Assembly: GCA_014302835.1 (NCBI GenBank) | Contig: CP060294.1 | Span: 1,116,001-1,180,000 of the forward strand | Source: Pedobacter sp. PAMC26386 | Lineage (GTDB): Bacteria; Bacteroidota; Bacteroidia; Sphingobacteriales; Sphingobacteriaceae | Length of the DNA: 64,000 nucleotides | Direction: 5' to 3' | Part shown: piece after piece, positions 54,312-63,732 of the stretch | How positions within the stretch are numbered: the first letter of the stretch is position 1 | How the letters are laid out: each line of letters starts with the position of its first letter | Notes under the pieces: model-generated | The model's database searches: none | The model's input: only the letters and a program-made list of their open reading frames with translations | What the model was told of the DNA's origin: nothing | Translations under genes and position numbers: made by a program

Positions 54312-54614
54312 ATGTATAAAGTGGGAACACCAGTGGAATATCAACTTACCTTGTTTATAACCGGTGCTTCGCATAATTCGGTGAGAGCAATCAATAACAT
54401 TAAGTTTATTTGTGAAAAATATTTGCATGGAAACTATGTGTTGGAGATCATTGATGTTTATCAAAGCCCGGAAATAGCATACAAGGAACAAATTACTGTG
54501 TTACCGACCTTGATTAAAGGAGGGCATGAGCCACATAAAAAATTGGTTGGTGATCTGTCTGACACTGCTTGGGTATTAAAAGGACTTGGCGTTAATTTTA
54601 AGGATAAAGAATGA
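54312..54614 (+). CDS. kaiB: KaiB-family protein
   Basis: 100 residues with the KaiB thioredoxin-like fold signature LTLFITGASHNSVRAINNIK and LEIIDVYQSPEIAYKEQITVLPTLI, then KLVGDLSD. Cyanobacterial KaiB switches fold and binds KaiC to set circadian rhythm, while many non-cyanobacterial KaiB homologues act in stress responses. The stop overlaps the ATG of a PAS kinase gene by 4 bases. No kaiC or kaiA is present in this window. Confidence 0.9.
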   Translation: MYKVGTPVEYQLTLFITGASHNSVRAINNIKFICEKYLHGNYVLEIIDVYQSPEIAYKEQITVLPTLIKGGHEPHKKLVGDLSDTAWVLKGLGVNFKDKE

Positions 54615-56275
54615 ATACTCCAGATATAGTGAGCCGTTTGAATACTGAATTAAAAGAGTTGCGTCTTCAACTGGAGGAAGCTAATGATACTATTGAAGCT
54701 ATTAGAACTGGTATGGTTGATGCTTTTGTGATTAAAGGACAAGACGGAAACCAATTGTATACCCTTAAAACTGCAGACCAGACTTTTAGAGTCTTGATAG
54801 AAAAGATGGGCGAAGGTGCAATTACCCTCAATAAAAGTGGAGTAGTTCTGTATTGTAACTCCCGTTTTGCTGAAATGGTTGATCTATCATTAAATAAAGT
54901 AATTGGTAAACATTTTGATCAGTTTATTCATCATTATACAACAGATAAACTGAATGAAATTGCTGGCAGTGGTGAGCTTTCTGATTATAAAACGGAAGAA
55001 ATTTTAATAAGTTCTGATCTTTCCAGTATGTCAGTCCTAATGTCTCTCACTAACCTTAACCTGGAAGAAGGAACGGCGTTCAGTATTCTTTTAACTGATT
55101 TAACAGGGCAGAAGGTGACGCAGCAGATTTTAAGATTTAAAAATGAAGAACTTGTGGAAGCGAGAAATAAAGCCCTAAAATTAAATGATGAATTGGAAGA
55201 TACAGTAGGGGAAAGAACAAGAGATCTTTCGGTGAGCAGGGAGCATTTTATGTTATTGGCCAACAATATTCCACAGATTACCTGGACAAATTTACCTTCT
55301 GGACGATTTAATTTTTTTAATGAGCGCTGGTACGATTATACAGGTTTATCATTTGATGCAACTTTTGAAGAATCCTGGGATAATATAATTCACCCTGAGG
55401 ATCTGCCTTCAACTAAGGAAAAGTTTGCTTATTGTATGAAGACCGGAGAAGTATTTGAGATTGAGAATCGCTATAAGCGTAACGATGGCATCTATCGCTG
55501 GCACCTGAACCGGAGCATACCTTTAAGAAATGAAGTAGGAGAACTTCTGTTTTGGGTTGGTACAGCAACGGATATTGACGATCAGCGCAAATCAATCGAA
55601 AAGAAAGATGAATTTATAGGTATAGCAAGCCATGAACTCAAAACACCACTTACCAGTCTGAAAGCTTATCTTCAATTGATTTCCAATTATAAGAAAGAAG
55701 CTGTTCCCGATCAGGTGAAGACATTTATAGTCAAAGCAGAAAGTTCGATAAGTAAATTGCAAATTCTTGTCAATGACTTATTGGATGTTAGTAAAATACA
55801 GGCTGGTAAACTGCATTTTAACCAATACCCGCTAAAAGTTAATGAGTTGATTTCTACCTGTGCAGAAAATGCAAGCTACATGTTTCCTGATTATAATATT
55901 ATTTATAAACCTGTAGATAATGATATACAGGTTAATGGGAATATAGAACGGCTTGAACAGGTATTAATGAATCTGATTAATAATGCGGTGAAATACTCTC
56001 CATTGCATAAGGATATCGTATTGTCGTTTACTAAAGAAGGTTCTCAAGTCCGGGTTTCTGTAACTGATTACGGTATAGGACTTTCGGCTAGCCAGAAAGA
56101 CAAAATATTTGAGAGGTTTTATCGTGTTGATGATAAGAATTTTATGGCGAGCGGCTTAGGAATGGGACTTTATATCTCTATGGAGATTATCAAAAATCAC
56201 AAAGGTACAATTGGTGTACAAAGTAGAATTAACAAGGGCTCTACTTTTTACATTTTATTACCTTTGCTTTTATGA
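54611..56275 (+). CDS. PAS-domain sensor histidine kinase
   Basis: 554 residues, no membrane segment. A coiled coil at 1-40, a PAS domain at about 55-175, a second helical linker at 175-208, a PAS/PAC domain at about 210-325 (IPQITWTNLPSGRFNFFNERW), a HisKA region with H341 in IGIASHELKTPLTSL, and HATPase with NLINNAVKYSP, DYGIGLS and GLGMGLYIS. There is no receiver domain and no response regulator next to it. It overlaps kaiB by 4 bases (ATGA) and the next gene by 4 bases (ATGA), so it is translationally coupled to both. Confidence 0.93.
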   Translation: MNTPDIVSRLNTELKELRLQLEEANDTIEAIRTGMVDAFVIKGQDGNQLYTLKTADQTFRVLIEKMGEGAITLNKSGVVLYCNSRFAEMVDLSLNKVIGKHFDQFIHHYTTDKLNEIAGSGELSDYKTEEILISSDLSSMSVLMSLTNLNLEEGTAFSILLTDLTGQKVTQQILRFKNEELVEARNKALKLNDELEDTVGERTRDLSVSREHFMLLANNIPQITWTNLPSGRFNFFNERWYDYTGLSFDATFEESWDNIIHPEDLPSTKEKFAYCMKTGEVFEIENRYKRNDGIYRWHLNRSIPLRNEVGELLFWVGTATDIDDQRKSIEKKDEFIGIASHELKTPLTSLKAYLQLISNYKKEAVPDQVKTFIVKAESSISKLQILVNDLLDVSKIQAGKLHFNQYPLKVNELISTCAENASYMFPDYNIIYKPVDNDIQVNGNIERLEQVLMNLINNAVKYSPLHKDIVLSFTKEGSQVRVSVTDYGIGLSASQKDKIFERFYRVDDKNFMASGLGMGLYISMEIIKNHKGTIGVQSRINKGSTFYILLPLLL

Positions 56276-56745
56276 AATATGTATTAATCATCATACTTTG
56301 TCTTTGCGGTTTATTTAGTAATGGTCAGGATTTGAAACTAAATAAGCTCAAGTCATTTATAGGTCAGCCTGTTTCGGCTGTTACAGATAGTTTAGTCCAT
56401 AGTAAATGGATAGTGAGACCGGAATTATCAGGAAGGCAGGGAAATCAGTTGTATCAAACCTTTTCTTATGGTAATCATGAATCTGAGCAATCAAAAGCGC
56501 TGTCCTGGTTTAGAATTCAGGCAGATAATGACGTAGTTAATCAATTATATTATCAACTGAATGGGGTAGAAGCCTATAACTTTATTCTTAAGGAAATTAA
56601 GGAAGCCGGTACAGAAAAGAAAGATATCCAGGGAATCGAGGACAAACAAATCAGTACCTATTATCTGTCAACTGATTATATATTTCAGACCATAACAGGT
56701 ACAGATAGTTATACCGTTATGGTTATGCCAAATCAGCAGCCCTAA
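56272..56745 (+). CDS. Small exported hypothetical protein
   Basis: 157 residues with signal peptide MKYVLIIILCLCGLFSNGQ. The mature part shows strand-helix patterns (FIGQPVSAVTDSLVHSKW, ISTYYLSTDYIFQTITG) but no family I recognise. Coupled to the histidine kinase by an ATGA overlap, which hints at a common function. It ends immediately before the convergent Omp85-like gene. Confidence 0.7.
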   Translation: MKYVLIIILCLCGLFSNGQDLKLNKLKSFIGQPVSAVTDSLVHSKWIVRPELSGRQGNQLYQTFSYGNHESEQSKALSWFRIQADNDVVNQLYYQLNGVEAYNFILKEIKEAGTEKKDIQGIEDKQISTYYLSTDYIFQTITGTDSYTVMVMPNQQP

Positions 56746-57963
56746 TTAAAATGCTTCTCCAAGACCAATCGAGAATCCTGAATACTCCTTACTGAAGCCA
56801 TAATCAACTGCTATATTTGTATTTGAACCTTTATTGAATTTTATCCGCAGACCCGCACCGGCAGCCGGATGAATTTTCTTAAACATATTATTCTCTGGTT
56901 CAGTTACTGAAGTTGCATTAGCAAAAACAACAAAGCCAAATAAACCATTGTCAGTAATGTCTCTTCTATATTCACTTTCTATGTAAAACAAGCCTTTACC
57001 TCTATATCTGTTCTGGTCCATGCCACGGCCAGATCTATTATAAGGATCCCAGCCAATACTTGGTAGATTAAGGTAAGGAATTCCACTATTTAAACCAGTC
57101 CAGAAATAGGACCAAAAGGCCAATGTATTCTGCTGATGCGGTTTAGTATTTAAAGAAATATACTTTCTGGCATCAACATAAAGAGATTTCCAACTCGTCT
57201 GGCTTCCCATGAATTTAGGATTTGTTCTTAAGGTCATATTAAGATAACTTCCTGGTAGCGGATTGATAGAATTATTACGAGTATCATAGAGTAAACTGAA
57301 AGATATTCCTGAAGAAAAAGCATTGCTCCCCTGTTCGGTTCCAACATTATAACCGCTGAATTTCTGAAGTCCTGGGTCTGGTGTTTTGATATTGACAAAA
57401 TAATCCAGGTTATAACCGAAACCAGCATAAAAATATGGCTTTATCTGCTTTAACGCACTTTGATAAAATCTTACATATTTATAATCAATTAACATCTTTT
57501 GGTCTTCATGTCCAGATCCCAGACCCCAGGTGTATTGTGGATAAACTAAAAAACGTGTGTCTCCCTGAATATTCCACGAATTATTATTAAGCCAGATATC
57601 CGATCTTAATGGAAGCCCAAAACGCCCTTTGAAATTCCAGTAAGGTGTAAAAGTTGCATTCGAGATATTTGTTGTCTTGCGTTCACCTAAATAAAAGCCT
57701 GCACTTGTTGAGGTAATCAAAGCTCTGCCACCACCGGGGACATTAGCACCTATTGGCAATAGTGAAAAGAAGACTTTTCGAGGTTTATCCCTTGGTTTTG
57801 TACTCGGTTTTATTTTAAATAATACTTTGGCAATATCTATTAAATCCCGTTTATTAGAAGTGTCACGGACTTTATTGTTGATCGGAATGGCATCACTTGC
57901 ATTTTGAGCGTTAGCGTTATAAGCAATAAACAGGAATGTAAATAGGAGAATGGTTTTGTGCAT
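56746..57963 (-). CDS. Omp85/BamA-like outer-membrane barrel protein
   Basis: 405 residues. Signal peptide HKTILLFTFLFIAYNANAQ, then a C-terminal barrel region with GxxFSLLYDTRNNSINPLPGSY (surface-antigen D15 motif) and RYRGKGLFYIESEYRRDI, which is the VRGF-like part of Omp85 proteins; it ends in Phe (LGEAF). POTRA domains are not obvious, so it resembles the barrel-only 'BamA/TamA family' outer-membrane proteins found singly in Bacteroidota. Role may be protein or lipid translocation, but substrate unknown. Confidence 0.8.
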   Translation of the reverse strand: MHKTILLFTFLFIAYNANAQNASDAIPINNKVRDTSNKRDLIDIAKVLFKIKPSTKPRDKPRKVFFSLLPIGANVPGGGRALITSTSAGFYLGERKTTNISNATFTPYWNFKGRFGLPLRSDIWLNNNSWNIQGDTRFLVYPQYTWGLGSGHEDQKMLIDYKYVRFYQSALKQIKPYFYAGFGYNLDYFVNIKTPDPGLQKFSGYNVGTEQGSNAFSSGISFSLLYDTRNNSINPLPGSYLNMTLRTNPKFMGSQTSWKSLYVDARKYISLNTKPHQQNTLAFWSYFWTGLNSGIPYLNLPSIGWDPYNRSGRGMDQNRYRGKGLFYIESEYRRDITDNGLFGFVVFANATSVTEPENNMFKKIHPAAGAGLRIKFNKGSNTNIAVDYGFSKEYSGFSIGLGEAF

Positions 57964-58160
57964 TACGCGAAGATAGTTAGAATTTTATAAGTGATTAACC
58001 AATTACAGCCCTGTATTGTTTATATAATTATTGAATTTCTTCATATTTCCTGATATTTTAATTTGGCTACACTGACCCTGATATAAAGATTACTTGTATG
58101 ATCAAAGAAAATGAGTGTTGTATTGTTTCAATGCACAAAAACGCCTCATGTGCTTCTGTG

Positions 58161-58553
58161 CTAAATTCTTGAACCCAGATCACGTTCCTGAGGAGATCCG
58201 GCAACTAAATGGGTAAGCTCGTTGCAATAAGCTATTTGATCTCCTTCGAAACGAAACTCTGCAATTACCTGTACCAAACCTTTTCTGTTTTCTTTAGTTG
58301 TTCCGCTCACCATATGGTTTGAGAAAACAATATTCCCCTCCTGGACTAAGGTTTGAATATCTATTTGAATACTTAACATGTCATTTTTCAGGACTTTCAT
58401 ATGTTGTTTAAAGCCTTCAAAATATAGGGTTTTGCCATCTACCTGTTGAATATAGTTCTGGCTAAAATATCTGTTAATCAATTCTTCATTGTAAAGAGTG
58501 CTTTCAAGTACTGTTGTGAAGACCTCTTTTAAAAGTAATTTGTAATCTTTCAT
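58161..58553 (-). CDS. SnoaL/NTF2-like protein
   Basis: 130 residues in the cystatin-like NTF2 fold: LINRYFSQNYIQQVDGKTLYFEGFKQHMK start, then VFSNHMVSGTTKENRKGLVQVIAEFRFEGDQI and the final NELTHLVAGSPQ. Such proteins are often in quinone or polyketide metabolism or detoxification. The gene is followed upstream by the AraC remnant in the same direction, a common regulator/SnoaL neighbourhood. Here the regulator is degenerate. Confidence 0.8.
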   Translation of the reverse strand: MKDYKLLLKEVFTTVLESTLYNEELINRYFSQNYIQQVDGKTLYFEGFKQHMKVLKNDMLSIQIDIQTLVQEGNIVFSNHMVSGTTKENRKGLVQVIAEFRFEGDQIAYCNELTHLVAGSPQERDLGSRI

Positions 58554-58632
58554 CTTTATTGTTTTTATAACATAAAATTACCAAAGGATATAGTTGTGTA
58601 CAATGGAATATGGATGGTAAAGTTTGGACTAT

Positions 58633-58896
58633 TCACTGGGTCTCCTGTTTACTGACTGCTGAAAACTTGTTCCTGAAGGCAGTAATGTTTGAGTAACCCA
58701 CAGTATAGGCCACTTCACTAATATTTTTGTCACCAATTAATGGCATTTCCATCGCAGCGACTATTCTCAAAAGTTTAATGTACTGTAGAAAAGAGGTATC
58801 TAAATAAGGAATTGTTTCTGCGGGAAACACTATAGGTAATGACCAGAGTTTAACATCTTCAGTATTAAAAATTGCATACTTAATGTAATGACTCAT
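58633..58896 (-). pseudogene. AraC-type regulator remnant
   Basis: 88 codons. The C-terminal half QYIKLLRIVAAMEMPLIGDKNI followed by SEVAYTVGYSNITAFRNKFS is the second HTH of an AraC regulator, but the first HTH and most of the sensor domain are missing, and the frame stops after VSKQETQ instead of completing the usual tail. The first 35 residues (MSHYIKYAIFNTEDVKLWSL) do not continue into a full AraC N-terminus, which suggests an internal deletion of about 200 codons. It probably makes no functional DNA-binding protein. Confidence 0.7.
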
Positions 58897-58940
58897 TTTA
58901 TTAGACTATTGCTTAAATTAGCCAAAGGATCAACCTCATT

Positions 58941-59510
58941 ATGTTTAACCACTTTGTCAAACAATTCCCGCAGCTGCAAAAGCAATTGGATAAATACGCT
59001 GCTTACTATCACCGTATAGAAGTTCCCGCAAAAACTATCTTGTTAAGAGAAGGGGAAATCTCCAGAAGAGCATTTATCATTGAACAAGGGTCTCTCAGAG
59101 CCTGGTTTACCAATAAAGGAAAAGATATTACATTTCAATTCTTCTTTGAGAAGGAAGGAGTTTCCTCTATCGAAAGTTTTAGAAGAGTTAAGCCAAGTTT
59201 ATATTCAATTGAGACTGTAGAACCTTGCGTAGTTAAATACATTCATAAAAAGGATGCAGATATGATCATGAAAGATCTTGAGAATATTCCCGAAATCAGA
59301 GAACAATTAAATGATATACTTTTGGATAGGCAGCTAAATTATATGAGTCATTTTATGTCCCTGATCAGAGATACACCTAAAGAACGGTATTTGAATTTAA
59401 TTAAAGAAAAACCACAAATAATTAAGCGGATTCCTCAACACTATATTGCCTCTTATCTTGGCATCACAGCAGTTTCTTTAAGCCGTATCCGTAATGCAAT
59501 ACTTAAATAG
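58941..59510 (+). CDS. Crp/Fnr-family transcriptional regulator
   Basis: 189 residues: a cyclic-nucleotide-binding-like beta-roll (residues 15-110, AKTILLREGEISRRAFIIEQGSL) and a C-terminal HTH (PQHYIASYLGITAVSLSRIR). It lacks the cysteines of FNR and the clear cAMP-phosphate cassette, like many short Bacteroidota members. It sits between the AraC remnant and the frameshifted oxidoreductase gene. It may have controlled that gene. Confidence 0.9.
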   Translation: MFNHFVKQFPQLQKQLDKYAAYYHRIEVPAKTILLREGEISRRAFIIEQGSLRAWFTNKGKDITFQFFFEKEGVSSIESFRRVKPSLYSIETVEPCVVKYIHKKDADMIMKDLENIPEIREQLNDILLDRQLNYMSHFMSLIRDTPKERYLNLIKEKPQIIKRIPQHYIASYLGITAVSLSRIRNAILK

Positions 59511-59575
59511 AGATGCATTTCTTAACAATTGTTATCGTCTGCCGCTGCTGGTCTTTTGATATTTGATTAAATTAA

Positions 59576-60551
59576 ATGACCATGAAAGCAGCAGTATTAT
59601 CTAAATCAGGAGGGACGCCCGGTTTCGCAGATTTCCCAGATCCTATACTTAAAAATGATGAAAAGCTTGTTGTGATGAAAACAGCTTCTATTAAAAATCT
59701 GGATAAAATGAAAGTTGCAGGTTCCCATTACGATAGTTATCAAAACTTTCCAACGGTTGTTGGTGTGGATGGTGTTGGTATATTAGAAGACGGGAGCAGA
59801 GTTTATATGAATGCACCCGGAGGCGTAATGGCAGAGAAGGTAGCTGTATCACCAAAATGGATGATCGCTATACCAGACAACCTGGATGACGTTACAGCAG
59901 CTGCAATTCCTAATCCTGCTATTTCTGCTTGGTTATCGTTAGAATTAAAAGGGAAATTAAAAGCTGGTGATTCTGTTACTGATTATGGGCGCTACTGGAA
60001 TTACAGGAAAACTGGCAGTTCAAATTGCACGTCATCTTGGAGCCGGTAGGATTATAGTAACCGGACGTAATCAGACTATGCTCGAGAAATTAATAGAAAT
60101 GGGAGCAGATGTAGCTATATCGTTAAATCAAATTGATGAAATGATAAGAAAAGCTATCGAGGCAGAAAAAACAAATCATCATATTGATATTGTAATTGAT
60201 TATTTGTGGGGTAAGCCGGCCGAGCTGCTTTTGGATATCCTTACAGGACACGACTTACATGCAGAAGCACAACTTACGCGCTATGTTCAGGTTGGAGAGA
60301 TGGCTGGGGCTACAATCAGTCTGGCAGGAGCAACCTTACGCAGTTCTGCAATCGAACTATCGGGCCAGGGTGGGGGCAGTATACCGAAAAATATATTACA
60401 AAAAATTCCAACAACGATTTTGCCTGAAATTTTCAGGCTTGCGGCCGAAGGGATTCTTACTGTAGATACAATGATGGTCCCGTTAAGTGAAGTTGAAGAA
60501 GTATGGCAAAGAAAGGATTTAGACGGAAAACGTGTAGTAATTACCTTGTAA
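59576..60551 (+). pseudogene. Frameshifted quinone-oxidoreductase-like MDR gene
   Basis: Two frames together encode a medium-chain dehydrogenase of about 325 residues without structural-zinc motif: first part at 59576-60049 (MTMKAAVLSKSGGTPGFADF, VGVDGVGILEDGSR), second part in the next frame to 60551 (IMGATGITGKLAVQIARHLG ... ELSGQGGGSI). The joint is near 59978, where the expected AGDSV-LIMGATG would read through if one A were absent. This may be a sequencing error or a real loss. Start ATG 59576 or 59582. Confidence 0.85.
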
Positions 60552-60602
60552 TCCTCTGTTTTTTATGAAGATCCTGGTTTAATCGGAGGTTACGTAGCTT
60601 AA

Positions 60603-60944
60603 TTAAGTTCCATATACATAATAATCCATTGATTTAGCCAAATCAACTGAATGCGCGTACATTTGGACAACACCAAGTCAACGGGCATCAGGATGTACCA
60701 TATAGCCACAATTTGCAATGTGAGAACCGAGGTCTACCTGATTAGGTCTAATAAAATAAGTACCTATTATTCTGCCATCTTTTTCAGCGAGATAAGTCTA
60801 CATATTCGCTGCGAACCAATATTTTGGTAGATCTTCTTTTTTTGTTTCCAGATCAAATACATAAGTGTCACCCGTTTTGATTACAGTTGAAAAAATATCC
60901 CAGACAGGATCCGCATCTTCTAGTAAGGCTTCTCTTATTTTCAT
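60603..60944 (-). pseudogene. GNAT N-acetyltransferase pseudogene with two stops
   Basis: 114 codons from ATG 60944 read KIREALLEDADPVWDIFSTV and later GTYFIRPNQVDLGSHIANCG, i.e. a GNAT of the phosphinothricin-acetyltransferase-like type, but there is a TAG after WFAANM (about 60798) and a TGA after VHPDAR where the acetyl-CoA-binding loop R-x-x-G should be. The frame then ends early. It is therefore inactive unless stops are misread. Confidence 0.85.
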
Positions 60945-61020
60945 AATTCTTTTTATTTTTATATAAAAAGAATTAAATTTAGTCGCGAAATGCAACCAAT
61001 GATAAACTAAATTTTTATTT

Positions 61021-61671
61021 ATGAAATGTAAAAAAACCTTTTTGTATCTGATGCTTTTATTGATTTATTTACCATTTTCAGGATGGGCAGGGAATATTGA
61101 AAAGTATCAGCAAGGGTATTATCTTGATTCTGTACAACATAAAATAGAAGGATTAATTGCTTTTGATGGATCCAGTTGTCAGTATTTTTTCTTTAAAAAG
61201 AAACTTGGTGACAAAGAAACTAAGGTTAATGTAGCGCAGTGTTCCCGTTTTGATATAGGAGAACATGTATTTGAGCGGATTGATCATATTGATTTTGTAA
61301 CTATGGTAAGGAAACGTCCAATTGACAGTGCTTTTGCTGAACTTTTGGAAAATGGCACAGTGAAGCTTTACAAGATTAGTCTTGAATTGAGCAAAATGGA
61401 TGGTGCGCATAAAATGTCCTCAACTGCTGCACAATTATCCGGGACTGACGGTGGTGGTTTGTCGGGATATCTAACCAAAACGCGGGTTTATTATTATATG
61501 AAAAGAGATAATGAAACTAAATATACACGTGTGGAAAGCCGAAAAAGTAAATTTAAACCGCAAATGGAAGCTTATTTAAAGGATAAAGCAGATGTGATTG
61601 CTCAATTAAAAAATAATAAAGACTATAGTTATAATAATTTGGAATTAATTCTGAAAGATTATAATAAATAA
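61021..61671 (+). CDS. Exported hypothetical protein, 216 residues
   Basis: Signal peptide MKCKKTFLYLMLLLIYLPFSG, then IEGLIAFDGSSCQYFFFKKK and a Lys-rich C-terminal helix region. I do not recognise the family; small uncharacterised exported proteins of this type are common in Bacteroidota. It stands alone between a pseudogene and the convergent metallophosphoesterase. Codon use looks normal. Confidence 0.65.
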   Translation: MKCKKTFLYLMLLLIYLPFSGWAGNIEKYQQGYYLDSVQHKIEGLIAFDGSSCQYFFFKKKLGDKETKVNVAQCSRFDIGEHVFERIDHIDFVTMVRKRPIDSAFAELLENGTVKLYKISLELSKMDGAHKMSSTAAQLSGTDGGGLSGYLTKTRVYYYMKRDNETKYTRVESRKSKFKPQMEAYLKDKADVIAQLKNNKDYSYNNLELILKDYNK

Positions 61672-61707
61672 GCCGTTTCCGAAGCTGGTTTTTCTGTAGA
61701 ACGCAGC

Positions 61708-62475
61708 TTAAATGCTGTTAATTAAAAGATCGGCATAAAAATTGGGAATACCGCTTTCTAAAATTCCCTTTATTGCTTTGCCTACCTGGTAGGGTAGTTT
61801 TATCAATTCAGGTTTTATGCCATCCTCACTTATGGCCATCAAAAGATAAGTAGCCAGAGGTTTTCCTTCCTTAGACCTGCCAACAGAACCACAATTAATG
61901 GCTATTTGCTCGGTAATTTGAGTGCGAGCTGAGGGAATAATTTGACGAACTGAGGGAATTGTCCTGATATATGATTCATGTGTATGTCCCATTATCAGGA
62001 TATCTGTCTGATCCATCATCTTATATAGATCTTTCAGGTCATGATCTTCATAAATATATTCCTCATTACTTCTGGTACTTCCATGAACGAGGTGCATATT
62101 AACCGGAACCCCTTTAATATTGAAATTTAGTTTAATTTGCCTGGGAAGGTCGGCCAGATAGGTTTTACAATCCTCTTTAATTGTTCGTTTTGTATGGTTA
62201 ATTGCTGTCAACCTCGCCGCAGTTTCGAGTTCATTATGTTTTTTAAGTGGAATAATATCGTGATTAAAAGCAATCCGTTCATCATGGTTTCCCATCAGAC
62301 ATGAGATTTTCAGACTTTTTATGGTTTCAATTACTTCATTTGTCCATGGGGCGAAATCTACCAGATCTCCAAGGCAATATACCTGATCTGCCTTTCTTTT
62401 TTTAATATCATTCAATACAGTCCGTAGTGCAGGCAAGTTTCCATGAACATCACTAAAAATAGCGATCAGACTCAT
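61708..62475 (-). CDS. Metallophosphoesterase (YfcE/calcineurin-like)
   Basis: 255 residues with the full set of motifs: FSDVHGN (D9, H11), GDLVD, GNHDE and GHTHESY; NCGSVG follows. Such enzymes are cyclic or simple phosphodiesterases or bis(p-nitrophenyl)-type esterases. The start codon overlaps the stop of the MFS gene by 4 bases (ATGA), so the two are coupled. The substrate is not known. Confidence 0.9.
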   Translation of the reverse strand: MSLIAIFSDVHGNLPALRTVLNDIKKRKADQVYCLGDLVDFAPWTNEVIETIKSLKISCLMGNHDERIAFNHDIIPLKKHNELETAARLTAINHTKRTIKEDCKTYLADLPRQIKLNFNIKGVPVNMHLVHGSTRSNEEYIYEDHDLKDLYKMMDQTDILIMGHTHESYIRTIPSVRQIIPSARTQITEQIAINCGSVGRSKEGKPLATYLLMAISEDGIKPELIKLPYQVGKAIKGILESGIPNFYADLLINSI

Positions 62476-63644
62476 GATTTATAACGTTTAGAAATGATAA
62501 CTATTGACAAAGCTATACAGCTCCATAAAAGCATTTGAGAAGTAGAAAGGCTCCACTGACCTAATTTCCAGCTTAATAAACCAAAATATGTACCCACAGC
62601 AGCCCCAATAAAATATGTGGTCATATAGATGGTATTCAACCGGCTGTGTGCATCTTCGTGAAGACTGTAAATACGTGTAAAATTGGTGATCTGTGTCGCT
62701 TGAACACCGATATCCAGAAAGAAAACACTGATAATTAAAACAGGTACTGAAAAAGGAAATAGTTTAATTAACAGTATACTTCCTATGATCATAGAAACCG
62801 TTAAAAGTAAGGAACTATAAACGTTCCCTTTATCTGCAAGTTTACCAAAATAAGGTGCAACCAAAGCACCTCCAATGGCAATCAGGCCAAAAAGACCAAT
62901 GGTTCCGGTATGATAATTTAATGGAGGACTGCTCAAATGAAAGGTTAGCGTGGTCCAAAAAGAACAGAATACCCCAAAAGTAAAAGCTCCTAATAGTGCA
63001 GCCTGTCTTAAAACTCTGTATTCCTTGACCAGGGCTAGTGTCGATTTCAAAAGGCTAACATAACTACCTTTAAATTTGGGTTTTACTTCTGGTAAGTATA
63101 ATTTTAGCAGGATACTCATTATCAATACCATGAATGCCGATATGCCATAAACATATCTCCAGCCAAGCCATTCCGTGATCAAGCCACTCAATACCCTTGC
63201 GCCCAAAATACCAACCAGTATACCACTAAAGACCTTACCTACATTTTTTCCCCTGTTATGCTTTCCTAAAGTTGCCGCCATAGGTAAAATGATTTGAGCC
63301 GGTGTAGAGAAAAGACCAATAAAAAAACTCAAGACACATATTCCTGTTAGTGTAGAAGAAAAAGCAAAGAGGGTCAAAGTAAGAATTAACAAGCCGCAAA
63401 GTAGAAGGATAAGATTTTTGCGGTTGAGTTTATCGCCCAATGGAAGTAAAAAAAACATACCAAGACCATAGCCGAGCTGCGAAAGCATAGAAATTCTGCC
63501 TACTTGACTTTCACTTACACGTAATGCTTGTCCAATTTCATTTAAGATTGGTTGATTATAATAAATATTTGCGACTATAACTCCTGCCGATACTGCCATT
63601 AATGGAATGATAGCGGGGTGCAAGTTTGTTTTTTCTGATGTCAT
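62472..63644 (-). CDS. MFS transporter of the AraJ/YgaY-like group
   Basis: 390 residues from ATG 63644; an extension begins only at a TTG (63668). About 12 hydrophobic helices with IVANIYYNQPILNEIG in the first helix and GDKLNRKNLILLLCG in loop 2-3. This subgroup is thought to export drugs or metabolites. It is translationally coupled to the metallophosphoesterase and diverges from the AraC-type gene at the window edge, which may regulate it. Confidence 0.88.
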   Translation of the reverse strand: MTSEKTNLHPAIIPLMAVSAGVIVANIYYNQPILNEIGQALRVSESQVGRISMLSQLGYGLGMFFLLPLGDKLNRKNLILLLCGLLILTLTLFAFSSTLTGICVLSFFIGLFSTPAQIILPMAATLGKHNRGKNVGKVFSGILVGILGARVLSGLITEWLGWRYVYGISAFMVLIMSILLKLYLPEVKPKFKGSYVSLLKSTLALVKEYRVLRQAALLGAFTFGVFCSFWTTLTFHLSSPPLNYHTGTIGLFGLIAIGGALVAPYFGKLADKGNVYSSLLLTVSMIIGSILLIKLFPFSVPVLIISVFFLDIGVQATQITNFTRIYSLHEDAHSRLNTIYMTTYFIGAAVGTYFGLLSWKLGQWSLSTSQMLLWSCIALSIVIISKRYKS

Positions 63645-63665
63645 GTGTATTTCTGTTTCTGAATA

Positions 63666-63673
63666 CAAACCTA
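63666..63673 (-). promoter_or_regulatory. Candidate -7 element TAGGTTTG for the MFS gene
   Basis: Minus-strand TAGGTTTG fits TAnnTTTG and lies about 21 bases before ATG 63644. No exact TTTG at -33. Confidence 0.4.
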
Positions 63674-63687
63674 CTGTAAGCTTGAGA

Positions 63688-63718
63688 TTGAAAATTGTAC
63701 ATTTGAACGGTATATTTG
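63688..63718 (+). promoter_or_regulatory. Candidate promoter of the edge AraC gene
   Basis: TTG (63688-63690), a 20-base spacer and TATATTTG (63711-63718) fit the Bacteroidota form. The TTG start codon of the AraC gene is 15 bases downstream of the -7 box. Confidence 0.55.
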
Positions 63719-63732
63719 TAAAAACTTATTAA

